Shown here: piece after piece, positions 1-6,137 of the stretch
How the letters are laid out: each line of letters opens with the position of its first letter
How positions within the stretch are numbered: position 1 is the first letter of the stretch
Source of the DNA: Candidatus Bathyarchaeota archaeon
Lineage (GTDB): Archaea; Thermoproteota; Bathyarchaeia; RBG-16-48-13; GCA-020355125
Length of the DNA stretch: 6,812 nucleotides
Assembly: GCA_030670615.1 (NCBI GenBank)
Contig: DAOVBJ010000048.1
Span: forward strand, 1 to 6,812
Direction: 5' to 3'
Translations under genes and position numbers: made by a program
Notes under the pieces: generated by a model
Told to the model about the DNA's origin: nothing
Databases searched by the model: none
What the model saw: only the letters and a program-made list of their open reading frames with translations

Positions 1-2085
1 AGCATCGTGGTGAACCGCGGACAAATCTATATTGATCCTCTTGACTGGTTTGTTGATAAACTCAACCATGGCGGACACAGGATACTTCCCACCCACGGCG
101 GAGAGAGCCTCGTGAAAAGGGTTTTCCTCCGATATCTCGATGAGGCCGTTCAAGGCCCTCTTGCCGAAGGAGCTGCCTGGATCGATCGGGTCAACAAACT
201 CGGTTATGCGAGTATACCCCGAGGGGGGTTGGACCGAGGCCACATCTCACCTGGATGGGATAAAATGCTGTCCAGAGGGCTGGTTGGCCTTCTCCAGGAG
301 GTAGCTGAAGCCCGAGATACGCTGGGCAAAGAGGCGACTGCTGAGCAACTGGCGTTCTATGAAGCCGTCGAAATCGTCTATCGAGCCAGCATTCAGTTTG
401 CGGAGCGTTTCGCAAAACTAGCCGAGGACATGGTGCCACAGTGTCCCCAATATGGTCAACGACTGAGGACCATCGCATCAGCGTGCAGGAATGTGCCTGC
501 CCACCGTCCACGCACCTTCCACGAGGCCCTTCAGTTCATCTGGTTTATGCATGAGCTGGTCGAGATGGAGGGCGAGTTTGTGCGGTCGATGGGGCAGTTC
601 GATCGCACACTGTACCCCTTCTACCGCGCGGACATCGACGCCGGCCACCTTACCCGAGAGCAAGCAAAGGAACTAATTAAGTTCCTCTGGTTCAAGTATT
701 ACACACGCACCAGAGGCCAACTAAACGGTAAGAACTTCGTTTTTGGCGGACAGTATCCCGACGGCTCCGAGATAACCAATGAGCTGACCTACTTAACCCT
801 CGAGATGTACGAGGAGTTAAACACGCCGGATCCGAAGCTTTCGGTGCGGTTCCTGCCGACCACCTCCGACAAGCTGTACAAGCGGGTGGCCAACCTGATT
901 CGGAAAGGACATAACTCCATGGTGCTCATGAACGACGTACCGGCTGTGGAAGCACTCGTGAAACGGGGGAAGACTTGGGAGGATGCTCGGTTTTATGTGC
1001 CCATAGGCTGCTACGAACCGTCCGTGGAGGGCAAGGAGGTTGGCTGCACCATGAACGTGACGGTGAACCTGGCCAAAAGCCTCGAGTTGACCTTACACGA
1101 CGGAAAAAACCCCCTCAGCGGTGAGCAGCTTGGCCCTCACACGGGGGATGCACGGTATTTCACCAGCTTTGAGCAATTATGGACGGCCTACACACACCAA
1201 ATGGATTATTTCCTCGAACACGCTATCACCTACATACGAGCCGCTGAGGGACAATGGCCCCAAATTAATCCCTCACCCCTGCTCGCGGGAACCATCGACG
1301 ACTGCATAACCCGTGGCAAGGATATCGGGCAGGGTGGAGCACATTACAACTCAGTGGGTTTCGTAGGCGCGGCATTGGCAAACGCTGCTGATTCCCTACA
1401 AGCCCTCAAGCAAGTGGTGTATGATGAACACCGTTTTACCATGGATGAAGTGCTTAAAGCCCTCCAGTGCAACTTTGACGGTTATGAGCGGATGCGTCAA
1501 TACCTGCTAAACCGGGTGCCCAAGTGGGGAAACAACAATCCCGACGCAGACTGGATGGCTAAGCGGGTAGCTGAATACTATTGCAATAAAGTCCATACCT
1601 TCGTTAACGGTCGCGGGGGTCCCTGTCAAGCCGCCCTTTTCACCTTGACTTTCGCCTGGCAAAAGGGACGCCTTACCGGAGCTCTTCCGGATGGCCGAAA
1701 AGCCTATGAGTCTCTGGCACCAGGTCAGGGTGCGACGTATGGACGGGACAAGAAGGGAGTCACAGCGTTGATGGGGTCAGTGACAACCCTCGACGCCACG
1801 CTCACCCCGAACGGGGCGGTGCTCGATGTAACGTTACATCCGACCGCCATCAGGGGACCAGAAGGACTGGACGCCTTGGTCACTCTCATCAAGACCTTCT
1901 TCGCTCAGAAGGGTTACGCTCTCCAATTTAACGTCTACGACACGGACACTCTGCGCGACGCTCAACGTCATCCAGAAAACCATGCCGCCCTCCAGATACG
2001 GTTAACAGGATGGAGCGTCTACTTCACCACCTTATCCCAAGAAGAGCAGAATCAATTCATTGCCCGGATCAGCCATGGCTTCTAA
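1..2085 (+). CDS. Glycyl radical enzyme, PFL-like, substrate unassigned (5' partial)
   Basis: Oxygen-sensitive enzyme that uses a backbone glycyl radical and an active-site thiyl radical to cleave C-C, C-O, C-N or C-S bonds. The frame is open from the window edge, and the first possible start (GTG at 7) lies inside conserved GRE sequence, so roughly 90-110 N-terminal residues are missing. Numbering from that GTG: a GHISPGWDKML block at 79-88, typical of the PFL barrel; the catalytic motif GCYEP with Cys335 (codon 1009-1011) and Glu337; and the C-terminal radical loop RLTGW with Gly668 (codon 2008-2010), then an EEQ...IARISHGF tail. A single Cys rather than the Cys-Cys pair excludes true pyruvate formate-lyase. 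The Cys-x-Glu arrangement is shared by diol/glycerol dehydratases, choline lyase, hydroxyproline dehydratase, isethionate lyase and 4-hydroxyphenylacetate decarboxylase. Tyr between Cys and Glu, and Leu-Thr/Trp around the Gly, differ from those families as I remember them, so no substrate is assigned. The start codon of the activase gene lies inside its 3' end. Confidence 0.95.
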   Translation, partial: SIVVNRGQIYIDPLDWFVDKLNHGGHRILPTHGGESLVKRVFLRYLDEAVQGPLAEGAAWIDRVNKLGYASIPRGGLDRGHISPGWDKMLSRGLVGLLQEVAEARDTLGKEATAEQLAFYEAVEIVYRASIQFAERFAKLAEDMVPQCPQYGQRLRTIASACRNVPAHRPRTFHEALQFIWFMHELVEMEGEFVRSMGQFDRTLYPFYRADIDAGHLTREQAKELIKFLWFKYYTRTRGQLNGKNFVFGGQYPDGSEITNELTYLTLEMYEELNTPDPKLSVRFLPTTSDKLYKRVANLIRKGHNSMVLMNDVPAVEALVKRGKTWEDARFYVPIGCYEPSVEGKEVGCTMNVTVNLAKSLELTLHDGKNPLSGEQLGPHTGDARYFTSFEQLWTAYTHQMDYFLEHAITYIRAAEGQWPQINPSPLLAGTIDDCITRGKDIGQGGAHYNSVGFVGAALANAADSLQALKQVVYDEHRFTMDEVLKALQCNFDGYERMRQYLLNRVPKWGNNNPDADWMAKRVAEYYCNKVHTFVNGRGGPCQAALFTLTFAWQKGRLTGALPDGRKAYESLAPGQGATYGRDKKGVTALMGSVTTLDATLTPNGAVLDVTLHPTAIRGPEGLDALVTLIKTFFAQKGYALQFNVYDTDTLRDAQRHPENHAALQIRLTGWSVYFTTLSQEEQNQFIARISHGF

Positions 2086-3040
2086 ACCTGGGGGAAAACC
2101 AGAGACTCGGGCGGTGGCTCTACAGAAATCTCCCAGCCCCGAAGGATGGATCTTCGACATAAAGCGATTTGCTGTACACGATGGTCCCGGGATTCGCACC
2201 ACCATCTTTCTGAAGGGTTGCAGCTTGCAATGTCAGTGGTGTCATAACCCCGAGTCCATCAACTCCCAGCCAGAACTCATGCTTCATACCCGACGCTGCA
2301 TCTCCTGTGACACCTGTCTAACGGTCTGCCCTACGGGAGCCCACCAAAAAACTGAAAGGGGTGAACGGACGTTTGACCGAGGTCGTTGCGACCTTTGCGG
2401 TCGATGTGTCGCGTCCTGCTATGCAGAAGCTCTGGTGATGGTGGGTCGACGGGTCTCCGTTGACGACGTGATGGCGGTGGTGCGGGAGGATGCTCCTTTC
2501 TACGAGCGTTCGGGAGGGGGCGTAACCCTATCCGGGGGGGAGCCTCTGGTGCAAGGTGACTTCACGGTGGCCCTCCTATCGCAATGTCAGGCCGAGGGGT
2601 TTCACACGGCAATCGATACCTGCGGCAATGTAAAGTGGAGGGTCATCAACCGAGTCTTACCCTACGTGGATCTAGTGCTCTACGACGTCAAACATATCTC
2701 GCCGCATCAGCATAAGCGGTACACGGGAGCTTCCAACCGACTTATACTCAATAACCTGCGTAGACTCTGTAACTGCGGGGTTCACGTTGAGATCCGCATG
2801 CCGATCATCCCCACCATCAACGACTCCCAGAAGACCATTGAATCGACTGCCCGCTACCTGGGATCCCTGAACAACATTACAGCGGTCAGATTGCTACCCT
2901 ATCACCGGCTTGCTGGATCCAAATATCAGAGCCTTGGACGAGAAAACACGATGCCCGACATAGCGCCTCCATCCACCCGTCAAATGCGGGAAATCGCCCA
3001 GTGGATGAGCCAGTACAACCTGAAGATAATCATTCCCTAG
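2075..3040 (+). CDS. Glycyl radical enzyme activating enzyme (radical SAM, two extra Fe-S clusters)
   Basis: Cytosolic activase that reductively cleaves S-adenosylmethionine and abstracts hydrogen from the glycine of the partner GRE encoded just upstream. Numbered from ATG 2075 (321 aa): GPGIRTTIFLKGC leads into the radical-SAM CX3CX2C motif (Cys49, Cys53, Cys56). A ferredoxin-like insert follows with two CxxCxxCxxxC clusters (Cys75/78/81/85 and Cys105/108/111/115). SAM-binding SGGEP lies at 153-157, then DTCG at 181-184, DVKH at 204-207 and RMPIIPTIND at 241-250. The two-cluster insert is typical of activases of dehydratase/decarboxylase-type GREs and absent from the short PFL activase, which agrees with the GCYEP partner. 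I chose ATG 2075 over the in-frame TTG at 2060. It overlaps the GRE stop by 11 nt, pointing to translational coupling; only a weak GGAT stands upstream. All cluster ligands are present, so the protein looks functional. Confidence 0.95.
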   Translation: MASKPGGKPETRAVALQKSPSPEGWIFDIKRFAVHDGPGIRTTIFLKGCSLQCQWCHNPESINSQPELMLHTRRCISCDTCLTVCPTGAHQKTERGERTFDRGRCDLCGRCVASCYAEALVMVGRRVSVDDVMAVVREDAPFYERSGGGVTLSGGEPLVQGDFTVALLSQCQAEGFHTAIDTCGNVKWRVINRVLPYVDLVLYDVKHISPHQHKRYTGASNRLILNNLRRLCNCGVHVEIRMPIIPTINDSQKTIESTARYLGSLNNITAVRLLPYHRLAGSKYQSLGRENTMPDIAPPSTRQMREIAQWMSQYNLKIIIP

Positions 3041-3042
3041 AT

Positions 3043-3047
3043 GGGAG
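3043..3047 (+). promoter_or_regulatory. Shine-Dalgarno-like GGGAG upstream of the 32-aa ORF
   Basis: GGGAG lies 7 nt before ATG 3055, between the activase stop and the small ORF. It is the only support for translation of that ORF, and it could be accidental. Confidence 0.2.
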
Positions 3048-3054
3048 TTGACTC

Positions 3055-3153
3055 ATGACCCTGCAGCAATATCGGAACGAAGTGAGGTTCTCGTATCGCG
3101 TTAGAGAAAACTCAACCGTGAGTAGTCCCTTTTTTTTGAGAAATGAGGTGTGA
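3055..3153 (+). CDS. Possible 32-aa small ORF after the activase
   Basis: An ATG at 3055 opens a 32-codon frame (begins MTLQQYRNEV, ends FFLRNEV). It lies 14 nt after the activase stop, on the same strand, and a GGGAG at 3043-3047 sits 7 nt before the ATG, a better ribosome binding site than the activase itself has. The frame, however, reads through the T8 tract and ends within the palindromic segment, and I recognise no family. It may be chance or the relic of a longer third operon gene. Confidence 0.15.
   Translation: MTLQQYRNEVRFSYRVRENSTVSSPFFLRNEV
3084..3113 (+). repeat. Imperfect inverted repeat downstream of the GRE operon
   Basis: GAGGTTCTC (3084-3092) can pair with GAGAAAACTC (3104-3113) across an 11-nt loop. 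This gives 5 inner pairs, a small internal loop and 3 outer pairs. It lies about 45 nt after the activase stop and 16 nt before the T8 tract. That is too far for a classical intrinsic terminator, but it could protect the 3' end of the transcript. It also lies inside the possible 32-aa ORF. Confidence 0.3.
3130..3137 (+). terminator. T8 tract, probable terminator of the GRE operon
   Basis: Eight consecutive T residues on the + strand, 90 nt after the activase stop and just before the convergent MFS gene. Archaeal RNA polymerase can terminate at T-rich tracts without a hairpin, so this is the best terminator candidate for the GRE-activase transcript. No hairpin directly abuts it. Confidence 0.5.
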
Positions 3154-3164
3154 CCTCTATCACA
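3145..3164. repeat. Nested palindromes between the convergent genes
   Basis: Two overlapping inverted repeats are visible. GAGGT-GTG-ACCTC (3145-3157) is a tight 5-bp hairpin lying just past the MFS stop codon when read on the - strand. TGTGA-N6-TCACA (3149-3164) is a perfect 5+5 palindrome. The first could end or stabilise the MFS mRNA, though no T-run follows it on the - strand. The second has the form of a Crp/Fnr-family operator, but it sits at the 3' ends of both neighbouring genes. Confidence 0.45.
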
Positions 3165-3165
3165 T

Positions 3166-4485
3166 TTAGGTCTCTGCTTGATAATCTGGCAGGATGTCTT
3201 CAATGTTTCGCACCATGGGGAAGGCATACCCGCTCAACCCAACAATGATGCCTAATATCCCGGCGATGAAGAACATGGACTTCATGCCAGCTCCAGGGCC
3301 TGTGCCAATAAGGCCACCGAGGACGCTGGCTAACTGTCCTCCAGGCATCATGGCAGGTTCAAAGACGTAGTCTGCTAAGGGTCCCGACAGAAGCATTGAT
3401 ATGGGAGTGCTGATCTGCGCAATTAAACTTCGAGTGGCGAAGACACGTCCCTGTAGGTCGGGAGCCACCTTGATTTGCCAGATGGCTTGGTTGGAGCCAT
3501 TGAGAATGGGCACAAAGAACATGGCGAAGAAGCCAGCGACGGCCCAAGCGTACGGGTGATCTCCGATGCCAAATCCCACCATGCCGACCATGGTCAGGGT
3601 CATCCCTACCAACACGCCATGAATCTTCCGTTTCGGGCCTCCCCAGATGCTTAACACTACGCCGCCGACCAGTCCACCGACGCCAAGTGTTGACTGGATG
3701 ATCCCTAAGATGGTAGTATCGTTTCCCGTGCGGACTAGGACCATGGGCGTGAATACGGTCGTGGCGAAGGACACAACTAGGTTGAGGGAGAAGAAAACCA
3801 GTTGTAACCCGAGTAGGCTGCGGCGGTGAATAATGTAGCGGAATCCGTAGGCCGATTCCGTCCAAAGGCTGCCCTTACTTCCGCGACCTTCCTCGGAGAC
3901 CGGGGGCTGGGGGACGTGAATCAAGAACAACGTGCCAATGGCTATCAGAAAGGTCGCTAAATCAATGATGAGAATGTTATGCAACCCGATGAGGTTCAGG
4001 AAGATGGCGGCCAGCATTGGGGCAAAGATTCCAGTGCCGAATTGGGCCATGGAGCGCATTCCGCTAGCGCGGCCATATTGTTCCTTGGAGACCATTGTCG
4101 TTATGGCAGCGGAGTAGGCTGGGAACTGGAATGCGTGAAAGAACCCCGTAAAGGCTCCTGTTATGTAGAGGTGCCAGATTTGCAGGTTGCCCGTGGAAAA
4201 GAGCAACAGCACAATGATAGTGGATAAAGCGGCAGCTAAATCACTGAGCATCATCGTCAGTTTTCGGTTCCACCGATCCACTAATGCCCCTGCAAAGGGA
4301 CTCACGATGATTGCGGGGGCGAAGGAGAAGAAGCCGACTAAAGCCAACGCGGTGGCTTGTCCCGTGATCTGCCATGCCCAGATAGTGAGAGCGAAACGGG
4401 TCATGCCGGTGCCGAGAAGGGAGATCACCTGTCCGATCAAGACAACGGTAAAGTCACGAAAACCCGTGGGGTGCGTGTGGGTCAT
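3166..4485 (-). CDS. MFS transporter, DHA3/macrolide-efflux-like (MFS_3) family
   Basis: Predicted cytoplasmic-membrane, proton-driven exporter of 439 aa, the usual length for a 12-TM major facilitator. The N-terminus (GFRDFTVVLIGQVISLLGTG) opens TM1. MFS motif A, GALVDRWNRK, lies at 66-75 between TM2 and TM3. Hydrophobic segments continue to a final one at about 405-428, with a charged central loop (PPVSEEGRGSKG) between the two six-helix halves. The segment starting APDLQGRVFATRSLIAQISTP is typical of the EntS/MefA-like MFS_3 branch. Substrates in this branch include macrolides, siderophores and unknown compounds, and none can be named here. The ATG at 4485-4483 has GGAGAA 6 nt upstream (4492-4497 on the complement), supporting the start. 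The gene is convergent with the GRE operon and divergent from the PAC2 gene, so it is its own transcription unit. The frame is intact. Confidence 0.9.
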   Translation of the reverse strand: MTHTHPTGFRDFTVVLIGQVISLLGTGMTRFALTIWAWQITGQATALALVGFFSFAPAIIVSPFAGALVDRWNRKLTMMLSDLAAALSTIIVLLLFSTGNLQIWHLYITGAFTGFFHAFQFPAYSAAITTMVSKEQYGRASGMRSMAQFGTGIFAPMLAAIFLNLIGLHNILIIDLATFLIAIGTLFLIHVPQPPVSEEGRGSKGSLWTESAYGFRYIIHRRSLLGLQLVFFSLNLVVSFATTVFTPMVLVRTGNDTTILGIIQSTLGVGGLVGGVVLSIWGGPKRKIHGVLVGMTLTMVGMVGFGIGDHPYAWAVAGFFAMFFVPILNGSNQAIWQIKVAPDLQGRVFATRSLIAQISTPISMLLSGPLADYVFEPAMMPGGQLASVLGGLIGTGPGAGMKSMFFIAGILGIIVGLSGYAFPMVRNIEDILPDYQAET

Positions 4486-4491
4486 GGACTC

Positions 4492-4497
4492 TTCTCC
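4492..4497 (-). promoter_or_regulatory. Ribosome binding site of the MFS gene
   Basis: On the - strand GGAGAA ends 6 nt before the ATG at 4485. This purine-rich Shine-Dalgarno match fixes the MFS start. Confidence 0.6.
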
Positions 4498-4626
4498 GTC
4501 GTGTTTTTGGATTGCTTGCGATGACTTGAGTTATTAAGCTTTCTTCATTAAAATCAGGAAGATGTTATAGAGAAACGAGAAGACGATAAAGATTTCCCAT
4601 TCAGCTTAAAGTTGAGTCTGTATAAT

Positions 4627-4641
4627 AACGTTGGAAACGTT
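4627..4641. repeat. AACGTT-GGA-AACGTT repeat
   Basis: The self-complementary hexamer AACGTT occurs twice, 3 bp apart (4627-4632 and 4636-4641). The whole 15-mer is therefore a direct repeat and also a near-perfect inverted repeat. It lies about 140 nt upstream of the MFS start. The geometry resembles a dimeric regulator site, but no regulator gene is in the window. Confidence 0.3.
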
Positions 4642-4739
4642 CTATGGGGTGTATGGGTCTTTGAACCTTTGTTTATTCAACCCTCATTTGAACGTCCGTT
4701 ACTCAGAATTCCTAGGGTTCTTAGCTTATTGTGGTACTC

Positions 4740-4751
4740 AGCTAGTTAGCT
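4740..4751. repeat. Palindrome AGCTA-GT-TAGCT, copy 1
   Basis: Inverted repeat with 5-bp arms and a GT centre, in the intergenic region upstream of the PAC2-Hsp20 operon. It matches 11 of 12 bases of the palindrome at 6136-6147 just after that operon, so the same motif brackets the two genes. Its function is unknown. Confidence 0.4.
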
Positions 4752-4840
4752 AGAAACGCACGTGACAACTGATACACTCGATTTTGAGCGTTCTTATAAT
4801 CCTGTAGTCCTATTTTTTTTTCTAAATATCTATGTCTACT

Positions 4841-4856
4841 GAAAAGATATATATGT
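4841..4856 (+). promoter_or_regulatory. Candidate archaeal BRE/TATA promoter for the PAC2-Hsp20 operon
   Basis: A purine-rich GAAAAG followed by ATATATAT resembles a BRE plus TATA box. A start about 25 nt downstream would leave a leader of roughly 115-120 nt. Competing candidates are TCTAAATA at 4821-4828, a 7/8 match to TTTAWATA, and TTTAGATG near 4937, a poorer match that gives a shorter leader of about 35 nt. The sequence alone does not choose between them. Confidence 0.3.
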
Positions 4857-4982
4857 AGATTCAAAGGAAAAAGCCGTTTCAGGGATAACTAAAACCAGAC
4901 TGTTAGCTGATGACTGGAGAAGAATTGCCTGCGAAATTTAGATGGGAAAAAGATAATTCTAAGGTCTGAATTTAAGTAGGTA

Positions 4983-4987
4983 GAGGG
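4983..4987 (+). promoter_or_regulatory. Weak ribosome binding site of the PAC2 gene
   Basis: GAGGG ends 9 nt before TTG 4997. It is a partial match to the anti-Shine-Dalgarno sequence and is the main support for the TTG start over an in-frame GTG at 5015. Confidence 0.4.
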
Positions 4988-4996
4988 ATAATTACG

Positions 4997-5746
4997 TTGA
5001 GTAGTAGACATGTAACGGTGGTTGAGACTTACCCCATAGACAGATGCCGGTATTGCTTGGTTGGGTTTCCAGACGTTGGTCTCGTGTCCTCCATCGCCTT
5101 GGGTCACGCCGTTCTAGAAGCGCAGATGACTGAGGTCGGTCATCTGGTGTCAGACGAATTTCCACCGGTGATCGTCGTTCACGACGGTGTCCCAAAACCG
5201 CCTTGTAGGCTCTATCAAAAGAATGATGTGGTATTTGTAGTCTCAGAGATGCCGATAGATTTCAACTTCATCACGCCCATTGCCCGTTCCCTCGTCGATT
5301 GGGCTGAGTCTAAGAATGTTGAGCTTTTAGTAACTACATCCGGTATCGCGGTACCTAACCGACTTGAGATCGAGGTGCCTGAAGTCTACGGTGTAGCCTC
5401 ATCCGCCGCTGTCAGGAAAGTTATGGAAGACGCTGGGGTCAAGGCGTTGGAGGAAGGATTCGTCGCAGGCCTTCACGCAGCCTTGATGAAGGAGTCTCTG
5501 AAGAAGAGGGTTCCAAGCCTGATACTGCTCACTCAGTCCCATCTGAAGTACCCCGACCCCGGCGCAGCAGCCTCTTTGATCGACGCCTTGAACCGATTGG
5601 TTGGATTAGACGTGGACACCAAGGCGTTATTGGTCCACGAGGGCGAGGTGCGTTTGCGGTTGAGGGCCCTGATGCAGAGGACTCAAGAGAATATGCAACA
5701 AGTGAAGAAGGGGCAGGAGCAAGAAATTCCCCTATTATATTCGTAG
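4997..5746 (+). CDS. PAC2-family proteasome assembly chaperone homologue with C-terminal HbYX motif
   Basis: Cytosolic 249-aa protein of the PAC2 family, whose archaeal members (PbaA/PbaB) and eukaryotic relatives (Pba1/Pba2) act on the 20S proteasome. The family signature LVGFPDVGLVSSIALGHAV is at 21-39, followed by VSDEFPPVIVVHDGVPKPPCRLY (51-73), the strand VVFVVSEMPID (78-88) and the VELLVTTSGIAVP segment (108-120). A charged, coiled-coil-like helix runs from about 216 to 243. The last residues are PLLYS, so Leu247-Tyr248-Ser249 forms a hydrophobic-Tyr-X tail. Such tails dock into pockets of the proteasome alpha ring in Pba1/Pba2 and in activators such as PAN. The start is TTG 4997 with GAGGG 9 nt upstream. 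The stop is 13 nt before the Hsp20 start, indicating an operon. Family and tail are read directly from sequence; the proteasome role is inferred from the family. Confidence 0.88.
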   Translation: MSSRHVTVVETYPIDRCRYCLVGFPDVGLVSSIALGHAVLEAQMTEVGHLVSDEFPPVIVVHDGVPKPPCRLYQKNDVVFVVSEMPIDFNFITPIARSLVDWAESKNVELLVTTSGIAVPNRLEIEVPEVYGVASSAAVRKVMEDAGVKALEEGFVAGLHAALMKESLKKRVPSLILLTQSHLKYPDPGAAASLIDALNRLVGLDVDTKALLVHEGEVRLRLRALMQRTQENMQQVKKGQEQEIPLLYS

Positions 5747-5747
5747 C

Positions 5748-5754
5748 AGGTGAT
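5748..5754 (+). promoter_or_regulatory. Ribosome binding site AGGTGAT deciding the Hsp20 TTG start
   Basis: AGGTGAT is complementary to the 3' end of 16S rRNA and ends 5 nt before TTG 5760. This optimal spacing selects the TTG over the next in-frame ATG at 5796 and shows the gene is translated on its own rather than only by read-through from PAC2. Confidence 0.7.
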
Positions 5755-5759
5755 TAAGG

Positions 5760-6137
5760 TTGGTTCTAGGTTTGTTTGACGAGCTTGCGCGGGAGATGTG
5801 GGATCTTCGACGTGAAAGTTTAGCGCCGTTGGCGAGCGTGTCGGAGACGGAAGACCTGGTTATCGTGGAGGTGGATCTACCTCTCGTGCAGAAGAATGAT
5901 ATCCGGCTGAGGCTGATTGAGGAGGGACTTGAGGTGGAAGCGTCATTGACGAGGTGTGTACGCTTCGAGCGGTGGGGAACCGTTCAGAGGAGCTGCGAGT
6001 TCCGATCATTCTACAGGATCATGCCTTTACCCTGTCCCGTAGTCGCAGAAGGGGCTACCGCCGCCTTCAAGAAGGGCATTTTGCGGGTTGAATTAAAAAA
6101 GCGGAGGGAGGTAGAGCACCGGATATCCATAACATAG
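5760..6137 (+). CDS. Small heat-shock protein, Hsp20/alpha-crystallin family
   Basis: ATP-independent holdase of 125 aa. The alpha-crystallin domain spans about 26-115: VIVEVDLPLVQKNDIRLRL (34-52) matches the family's vDLPGv-kedI strand, followed by LEVEA (57-61), FYRIMPLP (84-91) and the hallmark AAFKKGILRVEL (101-112) with its G-I-L core. The C-terminus carries an I-x-I anchor (Ile122-Ser-Ile124), used in this family to link dimers into large oligomers. The N-terminal arm is short (about 25 residues), so the protein is at the small end of the family. Pro-Leu replaces the usual Pro-Gly in the DLP motif, and the usual Pro-Lys after the G-I-L strand is Lys-Lys. The TTG start is backed by AGGTGAT 5 nt upstream. 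Co-transcription with the PAC2 gene (13-nt gap) suggests a joint role in protein quality control. Confidence 0.88.
   Translation: MVLGLFDELAREMWDLRRESLAPLASVSETEDLVIVEVDLPLVQKNDIRLRLIEEGLEVEASLTRCVRFERWGTVQRSCEFRSFYRIMPLPCPVVAEGATAAFKKGILRVELKKRREVEHRISIT

Larger units (their letters stand above)
4486..4996. other. 511-nt AT-rich divergent intergenic region
   Basis: The region separates the divergent MFS and PAC2 genes. I see no convincing gene in it: the open frames are short and do not look protein-like. It holds the MFS ribosome binding site, an AACGTT direct repeat (4627-4641), a TTGAA/TTCAA/TTGAA cluster (4661-4692), an AGCTAGTTAGCT palindrome (4740-4751), a T9 tract (4813-4821) and several TATA-like stretches (about 4821-4828, 4846-4853 and 4937-4944) that could drive the PAC2 operon. 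I could not settle on a promoter for the MFS gene. It is long for a compact prokaryotic genome, so an unrecognised small RNA or a decayed gene remains possible. Confidence 0.6.

Noticed and set aside
7..9. GTG at 7 as the true start of the GRE
   Set aside because: The frame is open to the window edge, and GREs of this class have about 100 residues before this point, so the gene is truncated by the window rather than short.
191..511. 106-codon - strand frame antisense to the GRE
   Set aside because: The opposite strand encodes conserved GRE sequence, and this frame has no recognisable domain or ribosome binding site that I can see.
1009..1017. Calling the GRE pyruvate formate-lyase (pflB/pflD)
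   Set aside because: True PFL has adjacent catalytic cysteines. Here one Cys is followed by Tyr-Glu, which belongs to the dehydratase/lyase/decarboxylase groups.
2060..2062. TTG at 2060 as the activase start
   Set aside because: ATG at 2075 lies five codons downstream, keeps the whole conserved domain and gives the short overlap typical of coupled genes; neither has a strong ribosome binding site.
3030..3227. 65-codon open frame on the - strand across the activase/MFS spacer
   Set aside because: It overlaps the MFS 3' end in another frame and runs through the T8 tract and hairpins as Lys-rich and Arg-rich sequence; no family resemblance.
3359..3865. 168-codon - strand frame inside the MFS gene
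   Set aside because: It is in another frame of a clearly recognisable transporter; its His/Arg/Pro/Ser-rich composition is that of a shadow frame.
4908..4969. TGATGA (4908-4913) and CTGA (4966-4969), spaced like boxes C and D of an archaeal C/D guide RNA
   Set aside because: No internal D' and C' boxes of adequate quality lie between them, and the flanks do not form a terminal stem.
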